A stretch of DNA of 64,000 nt. Origin: Berberis thunbergii. Taxonomy: Eukaryota > Streptophyta > Magnoliopsida > Ranunculales > Berberidaceae. The notes under the pieces were generated by a model. It made no database searches and was not told where the DNA came from. It was given only the letters and a program-made list of their open reading frames with translations. Below are positions 49,194-62,025 of this stretch, piece after piece; position 1 is the first letter of the stretch, and each line of letters opens with the position of its first letter. The stretch covers positions 124,001 to 188,000 of the forward strand of contig QNQO01000686.1 of NCBI GenBank assembly GCA_003290165.1, read 5' to 3'. The translations under genes and the position numbers were made by a program.

Positions 49194-49779
49194 GGATATT
49201 ATTATCTTTTTCTTTTTTTTTTTAAATTGGTGAGAGGGGAGGTGTTCTAAAATTGAAATTTAAATAATCATAAATTAATGTAAAAAAAAAATGCAGTTTC
49301 ACAAATGTAAGAGCCTACTTAGGGCTTCCAACAAATTATATGGAGTTATTTATAATTAATCAATATTTAATAGATGTTGGTTTTAATTTAAAAAATATGA
49401 AAAGTTGATGGTAAAATAAAGTTCAAAAGTTAGGTGTAAGTGCATCTTTATAGTTTAATTGAGGGTTTAGGGTTTAGATATAAAATAATTAATAATGTTT
49501 GAGATGAGATGATTTTGATTGTAAATCGTATGAAATGTGAAGGACAAAATAGGAATCCAAAAAGTTAGATGTAAATGTCTATTTATAGTTTATAGATACT
49601 TATGGGGTTTCAAAAAAAATTATGTTGATGATTTATGTTTAATTAATGTTTGAGAATAGATGATTTTGATTGTAAAAAATATGAAATGTGGAGGGCAAAA
49701 TGGTAAAAACTGTGACGATGTTTTTTCATATAAAAATACCCAAACACCCATTGATTATACATCAAAATAGAACGATCAT
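49194..49779. other. AT-rich spacer between tRNA-Asn and Tat-1
   Basis: Contains an imperfect duplication: TTGATTGTAAATCGTATGAAATGTG...GTCAAAAGTTAG-type phrases recur near 49,505 and 49,665. No gene. Confidence 0.4.
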
Positions 49780-50128
49780 CACAGCCGTACACGTGACACT
49801 GAGCATCCATCGCGAAGATATAGTCTCTGGTCTATTGGGTCAGCTCATAAAATCAAGAAGAATAAAGTCAATCATAGAGGCCTAGACAATGCCCATCAAC
49901 GAGAAGACATAAACAAAGCCCAAAACGAATCAGAGTCTGAATTTAGGCCTGACACGAGTTCTCTCATAAATAAGAGGAACGTTGCACTAAAAAGAGTCGT
50001 GGAGGGAATTACGCATCCACGGATGCATCTCAATTAAGGAGGAGACTGTTACGAGAAACATCTCATTTTGTTGCGCCTCAAATGCTTAAGTCACGCAAAG
50101 AACTAACCGCGACCATTATAAAAGGTAA

Positions 50129-53100
50129 ATGGAACATTCGACACACTATGTAACTTTAATTGAGTTTTGTCTAGATTTACTTCATTATTCAAACAGAGTT
50201 GATGACTTAAGCATCAGAGTGTCTTCGACCACCACAAAGGTGGTGATTGGCAGTTTAACATTTGTTTTGCAAACATCTTGGGGAATCCCTTCGGATCCCC
50301 GAGTAGAAATGCTTATGGCTCAGATGAACCACATAATCGAGATGATGGATAGAATCATCTAAGACTTGGAGGGCAACAAACCTTGAAAAGAAATCACCCA
50401 GCTTAATAGACATCAGACTAATAGCAATTTCAAATTTAATCAAGAGAAGTTCGAAAAGCTACAACCAAATAAGCCAAAATGTGAGCAATCGTTCGCGACC
50501 TTGATAACGAGTCGGAGCGAGATCCTAAAAGCTATGACAGGGAGGGGAGATGTCAGATGCCACCAAAAGAGAAGAGATCCGAAAAAGCGGGGCAAGAACA
50601 AATATTGCCTCTTCCACAACGATTATGGCGATGATACCGAAGATTGTCATAGTCTAAAAGACGAGGTTTAACGTCATATCCGAGAGGGACGACTCAGAGA
50701 ATTCGTCAAACTCAATGACGAAACAATCATTTCAAGGGAGCAAACAAAGAAAACAATCTACGTCTTGCACGGTGCAACTGGAAAAAAAAAACAATCTAAT
50801 CGATCTCGAAAGCGTATAATCATAAAATTGCGGACAAATATCAGATTTCAAGAACCGTCTGCACAGCACGCAAAAATAATGTAAATGACTCTAACTTTCT
50901 CAAACGAAGATGCAGATGGGGTTAATTTTCCGCACAATGACGCTATAGTGATCTCGGTCATGATATCTAAATGGAAAATTAAAAAGGTGTTGGTTGACAC
51001 CGGTAGCTCAGCCAACCTCCTATACTTGACAGCTTTTCAAAGGATAAGGTCACCAATGAGATATTTTCACCTAGCGATCAATGTATGGTAGGATTCAGTG
51101 GGGAACAATGTCATCCATGGGAATGATTCAACTACCGGTCAAAGTAGGAGAGTCAGGAAAATAGCGAGTATTATTGACAAACTTTCTCATCGTCGATGCT
51201 CCTGCTGCATACAACATGCTACTCGGGAGACCATGGACCAATGTTTAAAGTACCATACCGACAATTGTATCGGAATAATCAAAGAAGATCAACCAGCGGC
51301 TCATGAGTGTCATTTTGCAGCAATAAAAACTCCCCATAAATAACAATTACTGCAACGATCGGAAGAGTCTTTACTGCAGCTTGATGAAAAAAGTTCGGAC
51401 TCTTCGGACGACGATACAGCTCCAACCAGTCTGCGAGATCAACCTAACACTGGACAACTAGAAGAAGAAACGATCGAAGTCTACCTAGACAATGAAGCGG
51501 AGAAAGCAGTCTGAATCGGTACTAACATTCATCCCGAACTCGCCAAGGAACTGATCCAACTATTGAAATATAATCAAGATGTTTTTGCATAGACAATAAA
51601 GGATATGGTATAGATAAACCCATCCATCATTTCTCACAAACTACAGGTGAACCCGGACAAGAAGCCAGTTCGGAAAAAAAACTGGTGGTCTAGGAACGTA
51701 ATTAAGCAATAAACGAGGAAGTACACCGACTATTCTGTGCAGGGATGATAAGAGAAACTCACTACCCGGATTGGTGGACTACAACGATCTAAATAAAGTC
51801 TTCCCAAAAGAAAATTTTCCACTTCCACGAATAGATCAAATAGTGGATGCAACTGCCGGACACGAAATGTTGAGCTTCATGGATGCATACTCCGGGTATA
51901 ATCAGATACAGATGTACCCTCCCGATCAAGAAAAAACTTCTTTCGTAATGGAAGGGGGACATACTGTTATCGGGTAATGACATTCGGATTAAAGAATGCG
52001 GGAGGAATGTACCAACGGCTAGTGACCAGAATGTTTAAATATCAATTGACAAAACGATGAAAGTTTACATCTACAATATGCTTGTTAAAATCTCACGCCG
52101 AGTAGACCACGTCATGAATCTAGAACAGGCTTTTTCCCAACTACGAAAGTATAAGATGAAACTAAACCCGAAAAAATGCACATTTGGAGTGGAGTCAGGA
52201 AAGTTCCTCGGGTACATGGTCAATCAAAGAGGAATTGAGGCCGATCCAAAGTAGATACAAGCGTTCTCAACATGCAGTCACCAATAAACATAAATGTGTC
52301 CAAAGTCTTAATGGGAGAATAACAACTCTCAACAGATCCATTTCTAGATCATCGGACAAATGTATGTCTTTCTTCAAAATTTTGAAGGGGAATAAGACAT
52401 TCAAGTGGAATGTTGAATGTGAGAAACCTTTCAAAGCCTTAAGACGTACATGGGAAGCACAAAGCTACTAACAATATCGAACACGGGAGAATCATTGTAT
52501 CTATATCTATTTGTGTTCAATCACGCGGTGAGTTCGACAATGATACGAGAAGAAAAGGGAGTGCAAAAATCAGTGTACTATATCAGCAAAACACTCACAA
52601 ACGCATAAATCAACTATCTAGCTCTAGAGAAATTTCGCTCGCTATAATCGTGTCGTTAAAAAAATTATGACCATACTTCCAAACACACTCAATCACGGTT
52701 ATGACCAAACAATCGCTTCGATCGTTACTACACAAACCAGATCTGTCGAGAAGAATGGTGATGTATTCAATAGAACTCGAAAAATTCGACATCAACTATG
52801 CCCCCAAAACCGCTATCAAGGATCAGGCACTAGCAGACTTCATCGCCGAGTTCACAGGAACCAACCAATAGGCAAAAAATGAGAACAGAGAAGAACAACC
52901 CAAACCAATCACTGATGGATGGATCATTCGTTGTGACAGAGCGTCCAACAATGCAGGGAAAGGAGTTGGACTAGTCTTGTACAACTCGGAAGACATCGCA
53001 TTAGAAAAGGCGATAAAATTCAACTTTAGAGCCTCCAATAATAAAGTTGAGTACGAATCCGTGACATCAAGACTATAGTTTGCAAAATACTTGGGAATAA

Positions 53101-54540
53101 AAGACATTAGTGTCTTTACTGATTTTAAACTGGTGGTCAATCAACTAAACAGTGAAATTCAAGTCAAAGATACCCGAATGAAAGCCTACCACCAGAAATC
53201 ACAAAGCTAGTAAAAGGCTTCCGAAACGCTACCATTCAACGGTGCGCACAGGCAAAGAACACAAGAATCGACGAACTAGCAAAGGCTAGGAAGCTCCATA
53301 CTTAAAAACCAAATGGAATAAGTATGCGCCGTGAATCGAGAAAAGAACTGGACAACTCGAATCTTGACATATATATCAAACGGATAACTCTCAGCATATA
53401 AGATGGAAGCTAGAAAGCTACGAAATCAAGCAGCAAGATACACAATGATCAGTGACAAAATATACAGAAGATCTGCCACAAGCCCGTTGCTAAGATGTCT
53501 TGTACCAGAAGATGTTGAATACGTTCAGCAAGAAATCCACTATAGCACATGCGAAAATCATCCGGGGCGAAGAACGCTGGCTCATAAAGCTTTCACATTG
53601 GGTTATTACTGGCCTACGATGCAGGAAGATGCTCAAAAGCTCATTTGCAAATGAGACAAATGCAAAAACTTTTCCACATACACTCACATGTCGAGATAGA
53701 ACCTGATCCCAATGAGCAACCATTGACCATTCCCTACGTCCGATAAAAAAAGTTTCTCCTAGTTGTAGTAGACTACTTCACCGAGTGGGTAGAAGTAGAG
53801 CCCCTCACAAAGATAGGAGAGCCCAAGTCGAGAAGTATTTTTGGAGAGACATCATATGCAGATTCAAGATCCCAAGGGTAATTGTCACAGACAATGGGAA
53901 ATAATTTGAAGACAAGAAGGTTAAGGAGTTATGCAAAAATCTAAATATCCAACAACATTTCTCTGCACCTCCCATTCACAAGCAAACATACAAGCCGAGG
54001 TCACCAAAATGACAATCCTGGTAGCAATCAAAAGAAAACTCGAGGCAGTAAAAGGATTGTGGACATTTGAGTTACCTGGCGTCCTTTGGGAGTACAAAAC
54101 AACAAAACGAATGCCGACAGGAGAAATACCTTTTGCCCTCGCATACGGGTCAGAAGCGATGATTTCCGTGGAGATCGGAATGCCAACATTCCGTGCCAAA
54201 GAATTTCACGCTAAGGACAAAATTGAAGCACTGAGAGTCTGATTAGATCTCCTCGAAAAGAAGCGAGAAGCAACCTCCATCAAAACAGCAGCCTACGAAC
54301 AATGTATGGCAGGATATTACAACAAAAATGTACGAATCGACACTTTTAATGTTGGATACTAGGTACTACGAAAGTCCAACTCAACACCAAAAAACCCGAC
54401 GTAGGTAAGGTAAACCCAAACTGTGAAGGATCGTACCGAGTAACAAAAATCAACATACTAGGAACGTATTGGTTAGAGAACAAAGATGGCAAAATGCTAC
54501 CTCCACCATGAAATGTAAAACACTTGAAAATATATTATCA
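50129..54540 (+). pseudogene. Tat-1 gag-pol, many stops and frameshifts
   Basis: Only short open segments remain. The protease DTGSS motif is intact. RT has FPLPRIDQIVDATAGHEMLS and YSGYNQIQM, but its catalytic YVDD equivalent reads YIYN (KVYIYNMLVK at about 52,060). RNase H, the second RNase H-like domain and the integrase zinc region survive as fragments, and the integrase core is interrupted. Not functional. Confidence 0.8.
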
Positions 54541-55426
54541 ATGAAATTTTTTTGCTCCCAGATTCGAAACAACAAGAATTCAATCATGACAAGGAAGTCG
54601 GATTAAAAATCCAACTTGAGAAAATACTTGGCATGGCTAGAGTATCGGGCAAAAATAAATAAATGTTTTAGACGAACGAGTCAGACATAAGAATAAAAAC
54701 TTTTGGCCTGATCAACCACGAAGTAATAAACTATCAGCCAATAAGAACTGAACTTTTCTCGTAGACTATAATGTACGACATTGTAATTCGAAGGTAGAAC
54801 CAGATTTCGTAAACTAGAGCTTCTACACGACTAGAACGTTGAACATTGAAGCCATTCATAAAAATTTGGATGAATGAGTCAGAAATCTCCCAATAACGTC
54901 GTAAATAAAAGCTGACAAGCTAGACATACTGGACGCAACAAATGCGTAATAAAAAATTTCCATTGATCTTCTAAAAAGGAGATTACAAAAAAAACAACAA
55001 TTAAGAAAGATGATCAAAATCATGGGCAATATCTCCAGGCAGCATGGACTCAGAAAGTTTTCCAGTAACTGGATCACCCAGTGAATCCGGAACAACTTCC
55101 TCGACATCATCAAATTCTTGTTCAGCAAAGCAACGGTAGTTGGACATGTCTAAACCTTGCGTCAACAGGAAATCCAAGAAATCGTGTCGACCATCTATCA
55201 CTCTCTTCTAATCCGCAGCCTCTGCCGCCTTCAGCTTTTCAGTAATGGATGACAGCTCAGCTCAGGTTGACACTAATTCCTTGTCAACATTCACAAGTTT
55301 AGCAGAAACCACAGACTTGGTCTTGACAAACTCGAAATTTAGAAGAGCAATTCGAATAACAGAAGCCTTGAGATTAGTAGAACATTCCTCAGCAGAACAA
55401 ACAGCTTCATCACGTTCAGCCTTTTG

Positions 55427-55820
55427 TAGGGTTGAACAAAAAATTGATCAAACCAATCAACCGACCGAACCGATCAAAACCGAACTGATTAGTTCGGTTT
55501 AAATTCGGTTCGGATTGGTTTAGGTTTTAAAAAATTCAAAACCGAAGTGGTCAATTCAGTTTTCGGTTTCTATGTGATTTAACCAACCAAACCGAACCAA
55601 TATATAATAAATACTATATATTTTATATATAAATAGTATAATATGTTTAAAATAGTCAGTCGGTTCGGTTTTATTTTGGTTTTGGTCCGATTTTAGTCGC
55701 TTCGGTTACGGTTTGCATAATTATAATCGATTCGATTTCAGATCAGTGTTGTTAATGGTCGGTTCGGTTTCGATTTGAAAATTTTAAAACTGACCTAAGT
55801 CGGTTCAGTTTTCAACCCTA
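55427..55820. mobile_element. hAT-type MITE, 394 bp, 8-bp target duplication
   Basis: GCCTTTTG stands at 55419-55426 and again at 55821-55828. The insert begins TAGGGTTGAA and ends TTCAACCCTA, perfect 10-bp inverted repeats. An 8-bp duplication and TAGGG ends fit the hAT superfamily. The interior is full of CGGTTCGGTTT-like motifs and their complements and has no coding capacity. Removing it and one duplicate rejoins the antisense frame (...ELFDQKA / ERDEAV...). Confidence 0.9.
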
Positions 55821-56564
55821 GCCTTTTGGTCGAACAACTCTTTCTCAGCAGCATCCAGACGAGACCGCAACTTGCCCAATTCTACTTCAGACGTCTCGAG
55901 GTCAGAAGCAAATGTATCACGCATAGCCTCGAGTTCCCTCAGTAACGTCTGCGCAGAATCCGCAGCCCTCTTATGCTTTATGCACTGCGCTTTAAACAAA
56001 TCTAATCGGCGGATAGCATGAGAAAGGACTAGGATGTGTTTGCTAGTTTCCGCTCGATATGCGCTACCTGATTGCGAACAACCTTACAATCTGACCCCAT
56101 TACGACCGCATAAGCAAGGTGTGTCATCCCCTTCATAAGGTACTGGAGACCCTCGTCAATATGGTGACATGACTAGCGTACGGGCATAAGAACCCTATTA
56201 GCCAACCGCCAATGAGGTTGTGAGCGCTGTCTTGAACATCAACCTCGGAAAAGGCCAAAAGATCTCCCCGAGCACAGTAGAAACAGGATGAGATGAGGAG
56301 GGAGTAGCAGATGATCCCAAAGTCCTAGTCACGACAAAAGAAACAGTGAGTTTGAAATCTTGAGCTCGGCCGGCAACTCGATCCTCCATTGACGGATCAT
56401 ACTCAAAGTCATCTAAGGTCTTGGTACCCTTCGAATTCTTCAACTACCAAATACCAAGCTGGAGCATTTTATTTTCAATAATACGCGAGTCATCAATAGA
56501 CAAGCCAGTATAGGTGGGCAAACCATAAGAGGCAACAAGATTTTTCTCATGGTCATTTAGAAGA

Positions 56565-56853
56565 TGAGAGCAATGATCCCTTAGCGAGTCGCCGTCATCA
56601 GCAGACAAGCGCTTATTAGACTCCCACTTCCTCGCCCGCTGTGGCCCGCGCATAGCAGACTAGGCTTTGGGCTTTAGAAGTCGTCATCATCAGTTGCAAA
56701 CTGACTAAGCTTACCTGGCAAGTTCGACGATCATTGTCTGTTTTGAGAGCAATGATCCCTTGGCGAGTCGTCGTCATCAGCGGATAAGCACTGACTAGAC
56801 TCCTACTTCCTCGGCCATTGTGGCCCGCGCACAGTGGACTAGGTTTTGAGCTG
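56565..56853. repeat. Direct repeat, about 105-bp unit at 181-bp spacing
   Basis: GAGAGCAATGATCCCTTRGC...GTGGCCCGCGCAYAGYRGACTAGGYTTTGRGCT occurs at about 56,565-56,668 and 56,746-56,853. It lies within the aORF 5' region at the junction of the two Tat elements. Confidence 0.75.
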
Positions 56854-56928
56854 GTCAAGGGTTGTATTGGACAACAATGGAAGTTTTGGTAAAAGAAAAT
56901 ATTTTATTGAAAATATTTTTTAGATGCT

Positions 56929-59900
56929 CTACATTACATGGTCGTTTAAGCCCATCATCGTTTGTGTCTTCCAGCCAGTACGTTCTTGACCTGTTGACCT
57001 TGGTAACTCTGTAAGGTCCTTCCCCAGTTTGGGTTTAGCTTTCCCGTACCGGCTTCCTTGGTGTTTTGTTGGGTCTTCCTGAGCACCCAATCCCCCACCT
57101 TGAACACGTGTGGTTTGACCTTCTTGTTGTAATATTGTGTCATTCATTGTTGATAGGCATCTATCTTGGTATAGGCTAGATTCCTATTTTCGTTGAGGAG
57201 GTCTAGCCATATGCGTAAGGCTTCATCATTGCCGTTTGGTCTGAACTCCTCCGTTCGGAAGGTTGACACCTCGAATTTTACCGAAACCATAGCTTCCGAT
57301 TTGTATGCTAGGGCGAAAGTTGTCTCTTCGGTAGAGACTCTTTTAGTTGTCCGATATGCCTAGAGTATCCCTGGTAGCTCTGGAACCCATTTTCCTTTGG
57401 CCGCGTCGAGCTTTTTTTTTATGGCCTCGAGGATTGTTCAGTTGGTGACCTCTGCTTGGTCGTTGGCTTGGGGTGCTCTGGTGACGAGAAGCGGTGATCG
57501 ATCTTCAAGCTTTTGCACAGTTTATTAACCTTACTACTTTTGAACTGGGTTCCGTTGTCGCTGACCAATATTATGGGGATGCCGAATCTACAGATGATGG
57601 ATGTCCATATGAATTTCTTGATCTAGACCTGTTCTATTTTGGATAAGGGCTCGGCCTCGACCCACTTGGTGAAATAATAGAAGGTCACAAGAAGGAACTT
57701 TTTACAAGTTCATGCCAGGAGTGGTCTGACGATGTCCATTCCCAATTGCGCGAACGACCATGGACTAGTCATCGGAGTTAGTGGCTGGGTCGACATATGC
57801 GTGTATGGTGTAAACCTCTGACATTTGTCGCATTTGTGGACAATATCTTTGACATTTCGCTGCATGGTCGGCCAATATTACCCTAGAGTCAGGGCTTTAT
57901 GGGCGAGGGTTCTCCCACCCAAGTGATTCTTGTATATACCACCATGGATCCTACCTAGGACCTGGCTTGCTTCCAAAGGTGCTAGACATCGGAACAGGGG
58001 TCCTGTCATTGATCTCCTATATAATTTGTCGTTTAGGAGAGTGTACCTCACTGTTATGTTTTTTAGTCTTCTTGTTTCGACCTTCTTGGTTGGTAGGACT
58101 CTGATTGCTATATATTTCAGTATCAGAGTCATCCAATTTGGTTGTGTTTCCGCGATGCAAATATCTCTACTTTCTTCTACATTGAGGCTCGATTGTTCTT
58201 GATATTCAATGAGGCTACTGGAGACTTCGTCAGAGACTGAGGCTTCTTTGGCTAGCTCGTCGACTCTTTTATTGTCGTCTCGGGAGCACTATATGAGTTT
58301 GCAACTTTTGAACCTGTCCATTATGCCAACTACCTTATCGCGGTAGGCTATCATGCAGGGGTCTTTACTGTTGAAATCCCCTTTGACTTGGTTGACTACC
58401 AATCTTGAATCGTTGTATGCTGTTAGGCGATCTATTCCAATCCCTAATGCTAGCTTTAGGCCGGAAAGAAGGGCTTCATATTCGATTTCGTTGTTTAAGG
58501 CGAGGAAGCCAAACCTGACTGCCTTCTCGAGGGTGAAGCCGCTGGGGGAACATAGTGTGATCCCAGCTCCGCTTGCCCTCCTAGTCGAGGACCCATCGCA
58601 GCATAATATCCACACTGGGACATTTAAATCTGGGGGCTGCTGGGTCTACCTTAGGCTCTTCTCTGCCTGTAAACTTGGCAATGAAATCTGTTAGTGCCTG
58701 GGCTTTGATGGTAGTTCTTGGAGCGTAGTTTATGTCAAACTGTCCGAGCTCGATTGACCATTTAACCATCCTGCCTGATAGCTCGAGTTTATATAATACC
58801 GATCAAAGTGGATGCTTGGTCAGGATCGTTATAGAGTGGGCCTGAAAATACAACCTTAGCTTCCTAGAGGATACAACCAGTGCCAAAGCCAACTTTTCTA
58901 GGCCCAGGTAGTGCGCATCTGCCTCAACGAAGGTCTTGCTGGTGTAATATATGGGTTTTTGGATCCCTTGGTCGTCTTGTACAAGGGCTGAGCTGATAGT
59001 GTGTTTGAAAACAGACAAGAATAGGTAGAGTGTTTCCCCTATTGTCGACTTCAAGAGTAGCTTTGGACTCCCTAATTATATTTTCAGGCTTTGAAAGGCT
59101 TGTTCGCACTCTTCGTTCCAAGATAATCCTTTGCTCAATCTTAGTACCTTAAAGAAAGGAAGGCATTTGACAGACGATTTCGATGTAAACCTGTTGAGGG
59201 CTGCTACCTTCTTATTCAGGCTTTGAATGTCTTTGATGTTGGTCCGGGCTTTCATGTCGAAAAGAACTTGAATCTGTTTTGGGTCGGCTTCGATTACTCT
59301 TTTGTTGACAATATAACCTAAGAATTTTCCAGACTCGACTTCGAATGTGCACTTCTATGGGTTGAGCTTCATCTGGTATTTTCTGAGTTGGTCAAATGCT
59401 TCGGCAATGTCGGGGCTGTAGAGGCTTTTGACCAGCATGTCATCCATGTAAACCTCCATGTTTTTGTAGATCTGTTCCTTAAACATTCGGTTGATCATTC
59501 GTTGGTACAATCGTTGGTACGTAGCGTTGCATTCTTTAAGTTGAATGGCATCACCCTATAGCAGTATAGTCCCCTCTCCATTACGAAAGAGGTTTTCTCT
59601 TGATCTTGGGGGTGCATCAATATTTGATTGTAGCCTGAATAGACGTCCATGAAACTGAGTAAGTCGTGCCCGAAGGTGGCATCTACGATCTGATCGATGC
59701 GAGGGAGTGTGAAGTTATTCTTCGAGCAGACTTTGTTTAGGTCATTGTAGCCCACACACACTCTCCACTTCCTATTTTTTCTGTACAAGAATGGTGTTCT
59801 CCAGCCAATCGGAATATCGTACTTCCTTTATTATGCTCGTGTTGAGTAAGCGTTGTACCTCTTCATGACCGCGTTCCTTTCTAGCGCTACATGCCTTTTA

Positions 59901-61270
59901 TTTTGCCTAACGATTTTCTTCGAGGGGTCCACCTCTAGGCGATAAGTGATTATTGATGGGTCGATCCCCACCATGTCTCGCATGGTCGAAGCGAGGATAT
60001 CTTGGTTACGCTGTAGCAGTTCCATGAGCTGCTTTACCAATTCTTCGTTCAAGTGAGAACCTATCTAGATAGCCTTGTTATTATGAGAGCTATCAAGATA
60101 GATGGTGATTTATCTTCCTCTGGTTGTCAGGCATTGAGTCTGCTCTGAGGGCTTATTGGTGCCTCGTTATTCGAGGCCTGTTGTTCCTCAATTGTGTTTC
60201 GGGCAGAATGGATGCTCATCTTAGCTGTTGGGCTAGCCGCTGATTGAGAGTTGTCGGGTGGCAGGGTCGTTGTGTATTGGCATTCCTTGGTCGCTATCTG
60301 GTCACCTCTCAATGTACCGACCGCTTGGTTCGTCAGGTATTTGACACATTGATGTATAGTGGAGACTACCACTCCCATATGGTGTATCCATGGTCTTTCC
60401 AAGACTGCATTATATGTTGAGGGCACGTTGATTACTATGAATTCTTGGAATAAGGTTTTCTGAGCCGAAACCCTTCCTGTTGCAGTCATCGGCTGTATAT
60501 TCCACCGGATGATTATCATGGGTCAATGCCGTCTCATTTAGCTGCATATTACGAAATGTATGGAGAAACATGTCATTCATTGAGCTCCCTGTGTCTACTA
60601 GGGATCTTCTTACTTCCCAGCCTACCAGGGAGTTTGTTACCACCAAGGCGTCATTATGCAGGAGTTGTAGACCCTGGAGGTCTTCTTCCATAAATACGAG
60701 TGGCACGGGGGCGGTTTGCTATGGATCATGCAGTAGTAAACGCTCACCGCGTGTTGCTTGGGTTTTGTAACCTTGAAGGGCCTTCTTTTTGGACATGTTG
60801 CACAGCTCGGATTCAGAATGGGCTCCATGGAACACGCATATTATGTTGATTGAATCCTCCTTGGATTAAGTTTTTCTTCGGGCTGCCCATTCTTATCTTA
60901 GGGCAATGGAGCTTTGTGCTTCCTCTGTCAACTCTGCCATGTTCGTCAGAGAGTCTAGAGTAAGAAAGTCGTAGAACTCTCCTTCTCGCAGTCCGTTAAT
61001 GAAAGCTGAGACGGCTGTCGTGTCGATGCACACGACAACAGTGGTTAATTCGCTGTTAAAGCAGGTAAAATACGCCTTCAGTGTCTCGTCAGGCCTTTGC
61101 TTCATTGATGTGAGTGTCTTAGTCATTGACAAAGCGTGATGTAATGTTTTAGGAGCGCCAACTTGATGTTCATGCATTACTCTTGTCATTGGGGGTGATG
61201 AAGTAGCGTCAGGTTGAGTGTTTGGCGCTTCCCTTTGCTCTCTCCTATTGTGTGATCTAGTGGTCACCAT
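56929..61270 (-). pseudogene. Tat-2 gag-pol, interrupted
   Basis: Gag starts MVTTRSHNRREQREAPNTQP (61270) and continues to EEAQSSIALR, shorter than usual. RT retains LPRIDQIVDATFGHDLLSFM and an intact MDD core (VYMDDMLVK, about 59,450). RNase H has ISSALVQDDQGIQKPIYYTS. The second RNase H-like domain (CCDGSSTRRASGAGITL, then EIEYEALLSGLKLALGIG) is open. The integrase zinc region (IYKNHLGGRTLAHKALTLG) and C-terminal FKVGDWVLRK are present. Frame changes and stops lie between most domains, for example after KMKLNP-equivalent and SITILTKHPL, so it is not functional. Confidence 0.82.
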
Positions 61271-61345
61271 TTCTCTGTGCTTCGAAGGGAGATGGTGTCA
61301 GTGGAAAAGTTAGGAACTTTGTCGTTCCCACGGACATCGCCAAAC

Positions 61346-62025
61346 TGATGCAGTCATTTTTCCCTCCCTGCTTAGACCTAGTCTTGCTGACCTGCACAAG
61401 TAACACACGTGAGCCATGGACCACCGTTGTGGTGATCGATGATACTCCGATGCTAAAGTCAGACAATGATCTGAGGAAGGCATAATGCTGTAAACAGAGA
61501 ATTTGTAGCATACCTTTGTTTACCAACCTCAAGTCGTATTTATAGTGCAATGAGTCTTGGTTCTACCAGGCCATCGAAGGCGTAGTTTAGGAATAAAATC
61601 TTCGTGGAGATCATTATCTAATTAGGAGTCGTGCTGTAGGAGAGAAGCTCCATGTTAGCCTTGTGTTCCTAGATACGTGGGGGATCGTTCCTAATACGAG
61701 AGCAATCCGTAGAAGGAAGATTCCTTGTGTGGAATGTACTATGGTATTTGCTTCCTAGTTGGAAGCAGATAGCTATTGTAGTTGCCTGTTCGAAGCTGAT
61801 CCTTGAGATACTTGCCTTAGTAGGACTTACGGGTATTGAGGATAGTTGTGAGATGCGTGGGCTTAACATGTTCTAAGACTTCGGGTTCGTCTGGCAGGCC
61901 AAATTGGACGAGCTTAGAACTGCTTGGGGCAGATCGGTGTTGGACTGATGCTGGGGCCTGTAATTCCTCGAGATCATCATGATATGTGTATGACTCAGAG
62001 GCGTTACCATTTTTATGTATCATCA
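61346..62025 (-). repeat. Tat-2 5' LTR
   Basis: 680 bp, set by the primer site on one side and matching TGATG/CATCA ends. A single copy in the window, so the outer edge is tentative. Confidence 0.6.

Larger units (their letters stand above)
55001..56858 (-). pseudogene. Antisense ORF (aORF) of Tat-1, coiled-coil protein, broken
   Basis: Opposite to pol and downstream of it, the minus strand shows recurrent protein-like frames: SADDGDSLRDHCSHLLNDHE, then DFEYDPSMEDRVAGRAQDFK, a heptad-rich LRELEAMRDTFASDLETSEV...LRSRLDAAEKELFDQKA, and acidic GDIAHDFDHLS before a stop. An antisense gene between pol and the 3' LTR is a known trait of Tat elements such as Grande. Its role is unknown. It is split by a 394-bp MITE and by stops, and its N-terminal part (about 56,565-56,853) is partly duplicated. 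Confidence 0.6.
49780..56880 (+). mobile_element. Tat-1: degenerate Ty3/Gypsy element of the Tat lineage
   Basis: A presumed 5' LTR ends ...TTGCAAACA at 50275, with a TATAAAAGG box at about 50,117 and a primer-like ATCTTGGGGAATCCC after it. Order: gag with a CLFHNDYGDDTEDCH knuckle, protease (VDTGSSANLLYL, about 51,000), RT (51,650-52,260), RNase H (to 52,870), a second RNase H-like domain (52,900-53,280), and integrase (HPGRRTLAHKAF, 53,400-54,250). Two RNase H regions before integrase, plus a minus-strand ORF after pol, mark the Tat lineage. The left boundary is approximate and no 3' LTR is seen before Tat-2 begins near 56,880. Confidence 0.75.
56881..62025 (-). mobile_element. Tat-2: second degenerate Gypsy/Tat element, opposite strand
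   Basis: The 5' LTR at 61346-62025 has ends TGATG/CATCA. The primer-type GTTTGGCGATGTCCGTGGGAA follows it on the minus strand. Gag lies in about 61,290-60,800, protease near 60,620 (SLVDTGSSMNDMF), RT in 60,052-59,240, RNase H in 59,121-58,650, a second RNase H-like domain in 58,615-58,289 and integrase in 58,132-56,930. It is related to but distinct from Tat-1. Its antisense ORF and 3' LTR are missing: the sequence passes directly into the Tat-1 tail at about 56,880. Confidence 0.8.
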
